Source of the DNA: Candidatus Latescibacterota bacterium
GTDB taxonomy: Bacteria; Krumholzibacteriota; Krumholzibacteriia; WVZY01
Assembly: GCA_011772205.1 (NCBI GenBank)
Contig: WVZY01000077.1
Coordinates: 17,868 to 81,867 of the forward strand
DNA: 64,000 nt
Reading direction: 5' to 3'
Part shown: positions 17,201-26,476 of the stretch, one piece after another
Layout of the letters: every line of letters starts with the position of its first letter
Numbering within the stretch: the first letter of the stretch is position 1
Program-made: the position numbers and the translations under genes
Notes under the pieces: model-generated
The model's database searches: none
The model's input: the letters and a program-made list of their open reading frames with translations, nothing else
Told to the model about the DNA's origin: nothing

Positions 17201-20200
17201 TTACTTCAAAAGTATCATCTTCTTCGTCTGCGTGAAGTTCTTTGACACAATTCTGTAGAAGTACACGCCGCTGGAAACGGATTCACCCGCATCACTGCGG
17301 CCATTCCATCCCTTGGTGTATTCTCCAGCAGGCTTCTCCTCGTTCACCAGCGTCCTCACCAGCTGACCCGCCACGTTGTAGACATTCAAGGACACATGCG
17401 CGCGCTCCCTGATCGAGTACTTGATCGTCGTACTCGGATTGAACGGGTTCGGGTAGTTCTGGGCGAGATCGTTCGTGTAGTGCGGTGTATCGCCTGCTCC
17501 AGTTACATCGGGAAGAGTATGCCTGAGAAAATGGAGAATGTCCCTCAAATGATCAATGCGATCTTTTACTCCCAAAGGAAGCCCATTATCTCGAATGCAG
17601 TGGTAGCTGAATCCGGAAAGCACCACCCCGATAGGATTCTCGAGCGCGTTCGTCGTTTCATATGACACCACGGCACCGTCGGTTGGATCATTCGTGCCGC
17701 TGTACGTCATTTCGAGATTTGCGCCGCCTAACGGCTCGATCATGTCGAAATCATTGATGATCGGGCAGCCGCCATAGGCAACGATCGAGTCGACACCCCA
17801 ATAATAAGTGTCGAAGATCCCGCCAACCGTGCCCGCCACCAGCGGCGACACGTCATGGTTTACCGTATGGTCGCCCGTGACTAGGTTGTGCGGGATGAAT
17901 TTGTCGATGAATTGAGTCGAAGAAATCCCCGTCAATTCCACCCACTCCTCGGCCATGTCATCACCGGAAAAGTATATTCCAGCACCTATTGTGTTTGGAT
18001 GCTGATCGAGGAAGAAGTCGAGCATCGCGAAGTCGTCCGTTTCGTTCGCGCTCCCATCGCCTACCGTTCCATGGGCTAGGTCCCCCGAGTTCCAAATGAT
18101 CGTTCTATAAAACGGATGCAGTTGGTTCCCGATGTTGACGACACGGCCGGCAAGCCCGTTCCCAGCCAGCGAGGATGGTCCCCGCTTATCGAAACGGTCG
18201 ACCTGCTCCCAAATCCCTGATTCCATGAGCGCCGTGTCGAAAAACGGCTGAGCTCCTCTCCCACTGAAGTTGTCGACGTAAAGGATGGTCCCGCCTCTCG
18301 CCGGACCAGCACCCGGCAGAATCTGCGTCTCCATTGGTGCGGCGCAAGCTTCATTGATGTTGGCACCAATCCCGGAGCCCTCGCTCCAGTACGTCGTGTT
18401 CGCACCCGCATCGGTAGCACCAAAGAAGAACCATAGAGTGTCCCCATTGGTGAAGAAGTGGTCGTTGACATCGATGCAAAACCGGTCGTAGACCGCTCCC
18501 ATCCGTGGGCCGGAGCGCCCAGAAAAGACCGTATCGCATCGGAACACATACCACTTCCGCCCATCGCAAATGACCGAATCCACTACCGGCCAGCGGAAGC
18601 CATCCTCCACTATTTTATCGAGCGGCATCGGTTTGCTACGAGGATCGCGGCAAAGATAGAAGTAGACGGCAGGTCCGAATCCGGTATAACCATCGATCCC
18701 AATGCCCAACTCTGGCTCGCTCACCATCACAATTGCCGAGTCACCAGGAACATTGCTCCCGTCAAGATACTGTGTAATATCGATCGCCGCATCAACTCGC
18801 CCCGTTCCAACGGCCTGTCCATTTTCAGGGAACGTGTCATTGAAAAGATCGATGTCCCGGACGCTCCACTGCGGGCCGACTGTGGAGATGCGCCGGATGA
18901 TGACGTTATCAAAGAGTGGAGAATGACTGTGACACTCCCCTGGCGAACTAGAACTGCACCATAAAGGACACATATCGATAACACCAAGTTGGACCTGAAG
19001 GTGTGAAGCCCCGGGCGCAACCAGATCTCCCACCCAGTTAACGGATGTCGCCCAATCCTTATGTGACCCATAATAAACGAAGCCCCGACCCTTCCAATGA
19101 CTCGGACAATCATCGACGATGGACCGAATATGCCATGTATAGTAGATTAAGCTTGGAATGGGGAGATCTCGATAAACATCGAACACAAATTCAAAGTGGG
19201 ATCCGGTACCAGTGATGGCCACCAATGGGGAGCGGATGGCGTTGTTTATGTACTGACCCTGTTCGTTCCCTTTCGGGACTGCCAGCTGCGCTGGAAATCC
19301 GCCGCACGCATATGATTCCGTGGAACCGTTGACGAACGCCCACATGCACGTGAGATTCAACTTGCAGGGGTCTTCTTGGACCAGAGTAATTCCCGGGAAA
19401 AGACCGGCAAAATCGCCAAAGCCGGACATTATACAGCATTCCCAGTCGCCATCCGTCGTGATGAGATCACCTGGAGATTCATCTTCAAAATCTTCGAAAT
19501 CATAGACGGTCAGCGCAGTTCGAACGGTGATACTGTCAACAATCACCGCACCATCTGTGTCCCACAAACCATCCTCGTCGGACCAGGCAGCATCGGACCT
19601 GAAACGGAATCGAATCTTCACATGACCCTCATGTCCTGCAGGGATGGTGCCGATCCTCAATTGTTTGCCCCCAACATCGTCGAAGGTCGCTAGGTTGACC
19701 CAATCATCGCCAAGGATATCATCTATGTTCTGCAAGGAGTCACATGTGCTCTTTGTCGCATACTCGAGGTATGTGCAGTCAAATCCCGGTTCAGAATCCC
19801 AGGCGATGAGATAGCTGATGGCAATCGCCTCGGTATCCGGAACATCGATGCACTTGAAACACCAACCCTGATCCCATGCATTTCCATATCCCGGAAGCTT
19901 GGCGTAACCACACAGGATCATGCTTGCCGTATCCGGTCGAGCTCCGCACCAGACTGATTGGTTGCCCTCAAGAGGAACTAAGTTACCGTAATCACCGCCG
20001 CCCAGACCAGCGAAGTCGTCGACATGAAAATAGCAACCGGATTGCTCCGTAAGATCATGCGTCGTCCAGCCTTGAGCATCGCACACAAGACCTGAATCGA
20101 ACGTCCAATAGGCTAACACAAGCGTGTCCGCCAGAGCGGCAGATCGAGGAACCAGCACACCCGAGTGGTAATCCATATCGAGGGGGGTGGAATTATCGAG

Positions 20201-20314
20201 CCGCATTTTGGCACGCCCCGAGTTCGGACCTACTGATGCCTCCCTCGCCATCGCCGACGCTATCGATACGGCAATGACGATCATCATCCCGAACATGAAA
20301 GCTCTTTTCTTCAT
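17201..20314 (-). CDS. giant secreted protein, paralog C, with FlgD-Ig-like C-terminal export domain
   Basis: The 1037-residue protein has a signal peptide (about residues 1-23: MKKRAFMFGMMIVIAVSIAS), then N-terminal modules with GCYFHVDDFAGLGGGDYG, VWCGARP and LPGYGNAWDQGW. A second module follows (FEDFEDESPGDLITTDGDWE), then a middle domain (ILYVDNFSGRGAQPFF, IIWNSGDLAHGTVGDGS, GIYFSGDDMAEEW) and a FlgD-Ig-like end with LAQNYPNPFNPSTTIKYS and KMILLK. It shares the middle part more with A (DRFDKRGPSSLAGNGLAGRV) and the N-terminal part more with B, so the three look like mosaics. It has a strong extended -10 promoter (20536-20564), a leader of about 215 nt, and its own terminator. A surface or released protein is expected; no enzyme activity can be assigned. 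Confidence 0.85.
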   Translation of the reverse strand: MKKRAFMFGMMIVIAVSIASAMAREASVGPNSGRAKMRLDNSTPLDMDYHSGVLVPRSAALADTLVLAYWTFDSGLVCDAQGWTTHDLTEQSGCYFHVDDFAGLGGGDYGNLVPLEGNQSVWCGARPDTASMILCGYAKLPGYGNAWDQGWCFKCIDVPDTEAIAISYLIAWDSEPGFDCTYLEYATKSTCDSLQNIDDILGDDWVNLATFDDVGGKQLRIGTIPAGHEGHVKIRFRFRSDAAWSDEDGLWDTDGAVIVDSITVRTALTVYDFEDFEDESPGDLITTDGDWECCIMSGFGDFAGLFPGITLVQEDPCKLNLTCMWAFVNGSTESYACGGFPAQLAVPKGNEQGQYINNAIRSPLVAITGTGSHFEFVFDVYRDLPIPSLIYYTWHIRSIVDDCPSHWKGRGFVYYGSHKDWATSVNWVGDLVAPGASHLQVQLGVIDMCPLWCSSSSPGECHSHSPLFDNVIIRRISTVGPQWSVRDIDLFNDTFPENGQAVGTGRVDAAIDITQYLDGSNVPGDSAIVMVSEPELGIGIDGYTGFGPAVYFYLCRDPRSKPMPLDKIVEDGFRWPVVDSVICDGRKWYVFRCDTVFSGRSGPRMGAVYDRFCIDVNDHFFTNGDTLWFFFGATDAGANTTYWSEGSGIGANINEACAAPMETQILPGAGPARGGTILYVDNFSGRGAQPFFDTALMESGIWEQVDRFDKRGPSSLAGNGLAGRVVNIGNQLHPFYRTIIWNSGDLAHGTVGDGSANETDDFAMLDFFLDQHPNTIGAGIYFSGDDMAEEWVELTGISSTQFIDKFIPHNLVTGDHTVNHDVSPLVAGTVGGIFDTYYWGVDSIVAYGGCPIINDFDMIEPLGGANLEMTYSGTNDPTDGAVVSYETTNALENPIGVVLSGFSYHCIRDNGLPLGVKDRIDHLRDILHFLRHTLPDVTGAGDTPHYTNDLAQNYPNPFNPSTTIKYSIRERAHVSLNVYNVAGQLVRTLVNEEKPAGEYTKGWNGRSDAGESVSSGVYFYRIVSKNFTQTKKMILLK

Positions 20315-20535
20315 GCCATGCCCTCCCTGCTTAAGTGAGCAAAAAATGAAGATAACAATAGGTCGGCTGCGAAGGAATACCGCTTAGATAGAGCGGTCTT
20401 AGCGAGAATAAGAAAAGCGGACATAGGACCCCTATTCGTAGGAGCAAGTGGGAATGCTCACAAATACGGACGGTAGGTTATTCGGCTTGCGCGGACGAAT
20501 ATGACCCTTGCCACAGCTTTCATATTGAGGTGTTT

Positions 20536-20564
20536 ATTATACCATAAATTTTAAGGACTTACAA
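20536..20564 (-). promoter_or_regulatory. promoter of giant protein gene C
   Basis: Minus-strand TTGTAA (20564-20559), 17-nt spacer ending TTATGG, perfect TATAAT (20541-20536), with an extended -10 TGG. It is the best promoter in the window by match to consensus and identical around the -10 to that at 7745. Confidence 0.8.
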
Positions 20565-20646
20565 GTATAAGATCAACTCAACGGGGGGAAGCTCCAAAAG
20601 CAGAATCGATGAAAGAAGGCAGAAAAATGAAGAATAACAACCTCCA

Positions 20647-20674
20647 TAAAGAAAAGCGTTCGCAATCGAACGCC
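20647..20674 (-). terminator. rho-independent terminator of the ffh-rplS-yraN operon
   Basis: On the minus strand GCGTTCG-ATTG-CGAACGC, a perfect 7-bp stem with a tetraloop, is followed by TTTTCTTTAT. It lies about 70 nt beyond the lipoprotein stop. Confidence 0.85.
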
Positions 20675-20745
20675 ACAAGCCTTGAAAACGATTGAGGGGG
20701 GAAATATGCTGCGATTTAAATTATAATCAGCTATGTCAGTGGATC

Positions 20746-21330
20746 TTAGTCCTCCCACCTGGTGATCTTGTCGTTTACCACATAAATATATTTGCTTCGG
20801 TTCCCTACTTTGTAGATCCATTGTTCCTCTTTATGCCCGCCAATTTCATAGGATTTGATCTCTGTGGGGATGCCCCACGATTCCAAGGCCGCTTCGGCGT
20901 CCATGCCTATGAACACTTCGTGGTTTCGTATTGCACGTCCCGTCTTCTTCCCCCATTTCCTGATATATTCCACCTGGCGGAGCATCGGATCCTTGAACCA
21001 GAAGATATCGGCTAATCTGCTCTCAATCTTCTCGACAGTTAGCGGCCTTTCAACTTCGAGTCCGTGCACAATTTTTTTTCTCTTCGGACCCTTAACAGTA
21101 ACGGATCCATTCATGTGGAAGTCCAGGTCGATGATTTCCACTTTTGTATCCCTTTGCACGATACCGTGCTGGCTGAGATCTTCGAGTATGATGCGGGTCC
21201 AGGCCTTTTTATTTTTGTACTTCTTGATCAGTGCTTCCTGCTTCTCTATCGGAATATCCTTGATGATCGCATGCTTGACCGATGAGCAGCTGAAAAGAAC
21301 CAATATGAGAGGTAGAATCAACTTCTTCAT
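20746..21330 (-). CDS. lipoprotein of unknown function
   Basis: The 194-residue protein has a lipoprotein signal peptide with lipobox LFSC (MKKLILPLILVLFSCSS), so it should be lipid-anchored in the envelope. The mature part is charged and ends with a segment (EAALESWGIPTEIKSYEIGG ... QWIYKVGNRSKYIYVVNDKI) that resembles small outer-membrane lipoproteins of the SmpA/OmlA (BamE) type. In that fold a short helix pair is followed by a sheet with W..P....G....W.Y. The BamE-like fold is an inference. The start is ATG 21330 with GGAG 5 nt upstream; a GTG and another ATG lie just before. It is last in the ffh operon, 60 nt after yraN. Confidence 0.7.
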   Translation of the reverse strand: MKKLILPLILVLFSCSSVKHAIIKDIPIEKQEALIKKYKNKKAWTRIILEDLSQHGIVQRDTKVEIIDLDFHMNGSVTVKGPKRKKIVHGLEVERPLTVEKIESRLADIFWFKDPMLRQVEYIRKWGKKTGRAIRNHEVFIGMDAEAALESWGIPTEIKSYEIGGHKEEQWIYKVGNRSKYIYVVNDKITRWED

Positions 21331-21390
21331 CATCACTCCTTTGACGCCGGATGGAACTTTTTGGATGAGTCTGGTGGGGTCCCGATATTT

Positions 21391-21753
21391 TCAACTCACG
21401 CCCTCGATATGCGTCACCAGCATTTCTCTCTCGTCTTCTGCAAAATCGACGACGACGAGATCGATCCTAGGTGTGAGGGCTTTGCAAGCGGCGCTCAAAA
21501 GGCCTTGTAACGCGGTTCGGATCCTCTCGAGCTTCCTCGCATCCACCGCTTCAGCCGCTGCTCCGAAACGGCTGCCTCGACGGAGCTTCACTTCCACGGC
21601 AACAAGTATACAGCCCTTCTTTACGAGCAGGTCGATTTCTCTGCCGGCATAGCGGTAGTTTCTTTTTACGAGCTGATAGCCTTTTATTTTCAAAAACGCT
21701 TCGGCGATTCGCTCACCGAGCTCGCCGATCTGTCGGGTGCTCGCCACATCCAC
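21391..21753 (-). CDS. yraN: YraN / UPF0102 family endonuclease-like protein
   Basis: The 120-residue protein shows the UPF0102 pattern: GERIAEAFLKIKGYQLVKRN, then YRYAGREIDLLVKKGCILVAVEVKLR. This is the E-x(n)-E-I-D-L-hVEVK active-site arrangement of the PD-(D/E)XK nuclease-like fold. The cellular role is not established. The family lies next to rnhB in very many bacteria, as here. The open frame starts at a GTG (21753) only 2 nt after GGGAGG; the GTG two codons on (21747) has better spacing and is equally likely. Confidence 0.9.
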   Translation of the reverse strand: MDVASTRQIGELGERIAEAFLKIKGYQLVKRNYRYAGREIDLLVKKGCILVAVEVKLRRGSRFGAAAEAVDARKLERIRTALQGLLSAACKALTPRIDLVVVDFAEDEREMLVTHIEGVS

Positions 21754-21782
21754 ATCCTCCCATCTTCAACCCCATTACATTT

Positions 21783-22484
21783 TTAAAACATCTTGTCTAT
21801 TTTTTCAATCCCTTTCACTCGGAAGGTTTTCCTGTGCTCCGGAACGGTCCCATGTTTGGTGATGGCTTCCAGGTGCTCCTTCGTACCGTATCCCTTATTG
21901 CGAGTGAAGTTGTAGACCGGATACCGCTTGTGAAGCCTCCTCATCATCCGATCCCTGGTGACTTTCGCTACGATTGACGCTGCTGCGATCGCCATGCTCT
22001 TCCCATCCCCCCCGGGAATTGCAATTACCATGCGGGGGACATTGATTCTGTCGCGCCCATCGATCAGTATCACGTCGGGCGTGACTTCCAGCCTCTCCAC
22101 GGCCTTCGCCATGGCGAACAACGTGGCGTTCAGGATGTTGTACCTATCGATCCGCCGCGGAGTTCCGATTGCAACTCCGATGGAAATTGCCCGATCGAGA
22201 ATTTCGAAGTAAAGTGCTTCCCGATCTTTCTCCCCGATCTTTTTCGAATCGTTCACGCCGTCAAGCCCGGATGAGGAAGGCAACACAACAGCAGCGGCAA
22301 CAACCGGTCCCGCCAGCGCTCCCCGCCCGGCCTCATCAACGCCAGCCAAATGTCTGACCCCGCGCATCATATAGCGCCTATCGAAGGCCTCGAGCCTTCG
22401 GCCGCCGACGAGCAGCGCGATCTTCCTCGCAACGCTATTGCTTCCTCGGCGTTTTTCTTTCTGAGATTCTGGCCGCTTTTCCAA
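21783..22484 (-). CDS. rnhB: ribonuclease HII
   Basis: The 233-residue enzyme carries the RNase HII signature [20 protein letters not shown] with the catalytic DE pair, VNDSKKI, and the second acidic site in [13 protein letters not shown]. It removes ribonucleotides from DNA:RNA hybrids in a metal-dependent way. The frame opens at TTG 22484, with AAGG 7 nt upstream, inside the last 50 nt of rplS. No ATG occurs before the conserved LEAFDRRY segment except two codons just before the core, so the overlapping TTG is the best start and the first 40 residues are an extra N-terminal tail. The overlap points to translational coupling with rplS. Confidence 0.93.
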   Translation of the reverse strand: MEKRPESQKEKRRGSNSVARKIALLVGGRRLEAFDRRYMMRGVRHLAGVDEAGRGALAGPVVAAAVVLPSSSGLDGVNDSKKIGEKDREALYFEILDRAISIGVAIGTPRRIDRYNILNATLFAMAKAVERLEVTPDVILIDGRDRINVPRMVIAIPGGDGKSMAIAAASIVAKVTRDRMMRRLHKRYPVYNFTRNKGYGTKEHLEAITKHGTVPEHRKTFRVKGIEKIDKMF

Positions 22485-22791
22485 CCAGGTTCCTTAGATA
22501 GTACAGCTTGGCGCGTCGAACTCTTCCTCTCTTGACAACTTTGATTGATTTAATGTTCGGCGAATGGAGAGGGAAAATCCGTTCGACGCCGATACCGGAA
22601 CTGATTTTACGGACGGTAAACGTTTCACCGGCCCCGCCACCCCGGCGCTGGATCACTACGCCCTGGAACGCTTGCTCCCTCTCTTTGTTTCCTTCGACAA
22701 CGCGGACCATCACACGGACCGTGTCGCCTACATCAAATTCAAATGGGCGGCCCTTGAGCATTTTTCTCTCGATACTTTCGATCGCGTGCAT
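22435..22791 (-). CDS. rplS: 50S ribosomal protein L19
   Basis: The 118-residue protein matches L19 throughout: [24 protein letters not shown] start, [35 protein letters not shown] and [17 protein letters not shown]. It sits at the 30S/50S interface. ATG 22791 follows GAGGAGG, 13 nt after the trmD stop, in the conserved rpsP-rimM-trmD-rplS order. Confidence 0.97.
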   Translation of the reverse strand: MHAIESIERKMLKGRPFEFDVGDTVRVMVRVVEGNKEREQAFQGVVIQRRGGGAGETFTVRKISSGIGVERIFPLHSPNIKSIKVVKRGRVRRAKLYYLRNLVGKAARISERKTPRKQ

Positions 22792-22804
22792 TCTGTGTTC
22801 CTCC

Positions 22805-23506
22805 TCATTTTTTCTTATTCGTCTCTTCCTTCAAAAGATCGGGTCTCAAAGCTCGGGTCTTCTCGAGAGAAGAACGCTCGCGCCACTTTTCGATCTCTTT
22901 ATGGTTGCCTGAAAGCAATACGTCGGGTACTTTTGATCCCCGGTACTCTGCAGGCCGGGTATAATACGCACAGTCTAACAAATGGCCCCGCTTTGTCGCA
23001 AAAGAATCCGTATCCCTGGAGTCCTCATTTCCCAAAACATTTTCGAGCAGCCGAACCATCGCCTCGATACATACGGCTGCGGCAAGTTCTCCACCGCTCA
23101 ATATAAAATCCCCTATGGATACCTCTTCGGTGACCACGAGCTCGCGTACCCGTTCATCCACTCCCTTGTACCGCCCGCATATGAACGTAATTTCGGGATG
23201 ACCCGCCAAACGCTTGGCCAGATCCTGGTCGAAGCGCTTTCCGGCTGGGCTCATGAGAATTACTGGACTTCCCGGCGGAAGCGACAAGCTCTCGACTGCT
23301 TCAATGATGGGGGGCGCCATCATTACCATCCCGGCACCGCCTCCGTATGGGACGTCATCCACCGTGCGGTGCGCATCTTTGGTGAAATCCCTGGGATTGA
23401 CCAGCTTGTACTGCAAGAGTCCTTTCTTCTGGGCGACTCCAAGCATCCCCATTGACAAGATCTCTTCCATTACATCAGGAAATATCGTAATGACATTAGC
23501 CTTCAT
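22805..23506 (-). CDS. trmD: tRNA (guanine-N1-)-methyltransferase
   Basis: The 233-residue SPOUT methyltransferase has ITIFPDVM at the N-terminus, then [26 protein letters not shown] and the knot region [20 protein letters not shown]. It methylates G37 of tRNAs reading CNN codons, which prevents +1 frameshifts. The C-terminal linker [20 protein letters not shown] and [11 protein letters not shown] are also typical. It lies between rimM and rplS. Confidence 0.97.
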   Translation of the reverse strand: MKANVITIFPDVMEEILSMGMLGVAQKKGLLQYKLVNPRDFTKDAHRTVDDVPYGGGAGMVMMAPPIIEAVESLSLPPGSPVILMSPAGKRFDQDLAKRLAGHPEITFICGRYKGVDERVRELVVTEEVSIGDFILSGGELAAAVCIEAMVRLLENVLGNEDSRDTDSFATKRGHLLDCAYYTRPAEYRGSKVPDVLLSGNHKEIEKWRERSSLEKTRALRPDLLKEETNKKK

Positions 23507-23510
23507 CCCA

Positions 23511-24044
23511 TCAATCCTCTATCAAACCCGGGATCGGTCGAATGACGATCTCCCCTTTCTTTACATCCGTTGAGATGACGAATTCTGGGACTGCTGGAAC
23601 GAGAAAAGTCCCTTTTTCTCCCGCCACTTCGTACACATCGTGAACCGGAGTGAACATCACTGACGTTACTTCACCGAAACGCGTTCCATCCTCCCCCATG
23701 ACCGTGTTCCCAACGATCTGAAAGGGTAGCGGCCTGTCCGGCAACCCGACGTCCAACTCCTCTGAATCAATAAAAATCTCGCCACCTACCAGCGCTTCTG
23801 CATCCGTGCGGTCGGAGACGTCCGCAACTTTCAAAATGTAGTGACTCTTTTGTCTCCTGAAACGCACCACTTCCAGCGGCCGGGCATCCACGCCAGTGCC
23901 GTGGAGCAGGCGGAGGAAGAGCTTCTTCGACTGGAGGACCCCCTCCCAGAAATCATGGGTCGGGATCAGCTTGAGCTCACCTTTTATCCCGAACGGCCTT
24001 GCGAAATGTCCTAGAAAAATTTCTTCCTTCTCCAAAGCGCTCAT
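23511..24044 (-). CDS. rimM: 16S rRNA processing protein RimM
   Basis: The 177-residue protein has the RimM N-terminal beta-barrel (LGHFARPFGIKGELKL) and the PRC-barrel half (GEVTSVMFTPVHDVYEV ... FLVPAVPEFV). It binds S19 and helps mature the 30S head. It overlaps khpA by 4 nt (ATGA), with AAGGA as the ribosome binding site inside the end of khpA. Confidence 0.95.
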   Translation of the reverse strand: MSALEKEEIFLGHFARPFGIKGELKLIPTHDFWEGVLQSKKLFLRLLHGTGVDARPLEVVRFRRQKSHYILKVADVSDRTDAEALVGGEIFIDSEELDVGLPDRPLPFQIVGNTVMGEDGTRFGEVTSVMFTPVHDVYEVAGEKGTFLVPAVPEFVISTDVKKGEIVIRPIPGLIED

Positions 24045-24295
24045 TCCTTGATTTCGAAGATAATCTTTTCCCCTGCCTTGCTGGCAGCAGCATTCACAAG
24101 GGTTCTTATGGCGCGGGCGGTTTGGCCGTTCTTGCCGATGACCTTTCCGAGATCTTCTGCGCTGACGGACAGCTCCATTACCGTGTAATTTTCTTTGTGG
24201 GATTCCCTCACTTTCACGGATTTCGGCTGCTCGACGAGGGAAGTAGCAATGTACTCGATTAGCGTTTTGATTGTTGATTTGTTGACTTCTGCCAT
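24041..24295 (-). CDS. khpA: KH-domain RNA-binding protein KhpA
   Basis: The 84-residue protein is a single type II KH domain with the nucleotide-gripping loop VIGKNGQTARAIR (GxxG motif GKNG). The family (formerly YlqC) binds RNA and in Firmicutes partners with KhpB/Jag to tune cell envelope synthesis. It occurs between rpsP and rimM in many genomes, as here. The function in this organism is inferred from the family only. Confidence 0.93.
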   Translation of the reverse strand: MAEVNKSTIKTLIEYIATSLVEQPKSVKVRESHKENYTVMELSVSAEDLGKVIGKNGQTARAIRTLVNAAASKAGEKIIFEIKE

Positions 24296-24410
24296 TTTAT
24301 TACTGCACCTCTTGCTTTCTATGTTTCCATATTTCTATGTAGGTGGATCGAGAAGTTCCTTGCCTCTATCAAATCTCGAACACCTCGTCGAGCATGCGTG
24401 CTGACGCATG

Positions 24411-24860
24411 CTACGACTCGCTCTTGCCCGTCTCAGGATCCGTTGTCTCGCTCGGTTCCTCGCGAACCACAGGAGCGGCTTCAGCCTTTTCCTCCTTCTC
24501 CACCTTCGGCGCCGGAGTTACCACCGAGGGAGCGGGCGGTGCCGTCTCAATGCCCATCTCTTCGAGTTTTGCATCCAGGTCCTCTCTTTTCACACCCTGC
24601 TTGAGAAGCTGCCACTTCTGCATCGCACCAGTGCGCCTGAGGATGCTCTCGGTGTTGTCCGAAGGAACCGCCCCCCTTTCGAGCCATTTGAGAACGCCTT
24701 CCTCATCAACTTTGATCTCAGGTGGATCGGTTAGCGGATTATAATACCCCAACGTCTCGATGAACCGTCCATCGCGCGGGTTTCTCGAATCTGTTGCAAC
24801 GATCCGGTAAAATGGCTTCTTCTTCGAGCCCATCCGTTTCAATCGGATTTTTACAGCCAA
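24411..24860 (-). CDS. rpsP: 30S ribosomal protein S16 with C-terminal extension
   Basis: The first about 80 residues are standard S16 ([39 protein letters not shown]). Beyond residue 90 a low-complexity tail rich in Ala, Pro, Glu and Lys follows ([20 protein letters not shown]), giving 149 residues against the usual 80-100. Such tails occur in some phyla and are expected to be disordered. The start is TTG at 24860, 6 nt after GGAGGTG. It is the second gene of the ffh operon; the 115-nt gap to khpA is the longest inside that operon. Confidence 0.95.
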   Translation of the reverse strand: MAVKIRLKRMGSKKKPFYRIVATDSRNPRDGRFIETLGYYNPLTDPPEIKVDEEGVLKWLERGAVPSDNTESILRRTGAMQKWQLLKQGVKREDLDAKLEEMGIETAPPAPSVVTPAPKVEKEEKAEAAPVVREEPSETTDPETGKSES

Positions 24861-24887
24861 TGTTCACACCTCCAGACGAATCGGTAA

Positions 24888-26207
24888 CTACATAAAGGGA
24901 AGTTTTGCTTTGCCTTTGAATTTTCCAAACATTTTCATCATCTTTTTCATTTCTTGAAATTGCTTCAGAAGCCTGTTTACCGCCTGAACGTTGGTTCCGC
25001 TGCCTTTGGCAATTCGCTTTCTTCTGCTTCCGTCGATGATGTGTGGTTTAATCCGTTCCTCCAAGGTCATCGAGTTGATGATTGCCTCTACCTCGACGAA
25101 CTGTCTTTCGTCCACCCTGAAGCCTTTCATCATCGCCTTCGACGCCCCGGGGATCATTTTCAAAATATCCTCGATCGGGCCCATTTTCTTGAGCCGCTTG
25201 AGCTCCTCAAGAAAATCGCTCAACGTAAATGACTGTTCGCGAAGCTTTTTTTCTAGTTTTGCCGCTTTTTCCGCATCGATCGAATCCTGGACCTTCTCTG
25301 CAAGTGACAGCACATCGCCCATTCCCAGGATTCGCCCGGCCATCCGGTCCGGGTGGAACAGCTCTAGATCACCGAGTTTTTCGCCCGTTCCCGCGAAGCG
25401 AATTCGCGTGTTTGCAACGCTTGCCACGGACAGTGCCGCTCCGCCTCTTGCGTCGCCGTCCAGTTTCGTGAGTACGACACCGCTCATACCCAAGCGCTCG
25501 TTGAATGTCTTGGCCACATTGACAGCTTCCTGGCCGGTCATGCTGTCGAGAACGAGCAGCACTTCCTCGGGTTTGGCAACGCCTTTCAGGATCTCCAGCT
25601 CTTCCATCATGCGGTCGTCGATGTGGAGCCTTCCGGCCGTATCGAGAATCATGGTGTCGCAAAGAAGCTCGCGCGCACGCTCCGCCGCGCGCTTGTACAA
25701 CTCCGCGACGTCTTTAACCGCAGCATCCCCGATCGAGACCGGAAGCCCGACTTGGCGTCCCAGGATTTCCAGCTGGTCCATTGCGGCCGGCCGGTAAACA
25801 TCCAGCGCAACGAGAAGCGGTTTCCTGCCCTTCTTTTTCAGAAAGGAACCCAGCTTCGCGCAAAATGTGGTTTTACCCGACCCTTGGAGACCCACGAGCA
25901 TTACGCTCGTAAAACTCCCCTTGATCACGAACGGCACGGCGCTGCCGCCGAGAAGCTCGGCCAACTCCTCGTGGACGATCTTTACGATCTGCTGCGCCGG
26001 GGTGAAGCTTTTGACGACGTTCTCGTCGCGAGCCTTCGCTTCCACTCTGGAAACGAAATCCTTTACGACGCGGTAATTTACGTCCGCCTCGAGCAGGGCC
26101 CGCCTCACCTGCCTCATCATCTCTTCGATATCTTTCTCGGAGAGCTTGCCGCGGGACCTCAGCTTGGAGAAGATCCCCTCAAGTCTCTCGGATAAGCTGC
26201 TGAACAA
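24888..26207 (-). CDS. ffh: signal recognition particle protein Ffh
   Basis: The 439-residue GTPase has the N domain (SLSERLEGIFSKLRSRGKLS), the G domain with P-loop GLQGSGKTTFCAKL, DTAGRLHIDDRMM and TKLDGDARGGAALS, and a methionine-rich M domain ending MMKMFGKFKGKAKLPFM. It binds 4.5S RNA and signal sequences and delivers ribosomes to the Sec translocon. The frame opens at 26264, but the family start LFSSLSERL points to TTG 26207 as the initiator. Ffh leads the operon with rpsP, khpA, rimM, trmD, rplS, rnhB, yraN and a lipoprotein. Confidence 0.96.
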   Translation of the reverse strand: MFSSLSERLEGIFSKLRSRGKLSEKDIEEMMRQVRRALLEADVNYRVVKDFVSRVEAKARDENVVKSFTPAQQIVKIVHEELAELLGGSAVPFVIKGSFTSVMLVGLQGSGKTTFCAKLGSFLKKKGRKPLLVALDVYRPAAMDQLEILGRQVGLPVSIGDAAVKDVAELYKRAAERARELLCDTMILDTAGRLHIDDRMMEELEILKGVAKPEEVLLVLDSMTGQEAVNVAKTFNERLGMSGVVLTKLDGDARGGAALSVASVANTRIRFAGTGEKLGDLELFHPDRMAGRILGMGDVLSLAEKVQDSIDAEKAAKLEKKLREQSFTLSDFLEELKRLKKMGPIEDILKMIPGASKAMMKGFRVDERQFVEVEAIINSMTLEERIKPHIIDGSRRKRIAKGSGTNVQAVNRLLKQFQEMKKMMKMFGKFKGKAKLPFM

Positions 26208-26476
26208 GATACACCATCCCCGGCAGATGAAACTCCAGGAATCGACGACTGAGCCGCTGTGCAAATGAATCGTCAGAGGAGGCTTGCCGCAGAACGCACT
26301 TTGCCTATAAATACGAACAAGTTATCAGATGGCCGCGGGGTAAGCAAGCGGAAAAATCGGCCTTTGAAGCAGCACGAAAAGCGCTTGGCAGCGCCTCCAA
26401 GGCATCGGGACCGCCTTGCCAGGACAACCGATTTATGTGAGAATGGCTCCCGAAATCGCACGCTGTTCTGCGGCTA

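Larger units (their letters stand above)
20315..20745. other. leader of paralog C and convergent-free spacer
   Basis: The gap holds the leader of paralog C (20315-20529), including a perfect 6-bp hairpin ACCGCT/AGCGGT at 20379-20397, its promoter, and the terminator of the translation operon (20647-20674). No open frame with coding character was seen. Confidence 0.6.
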
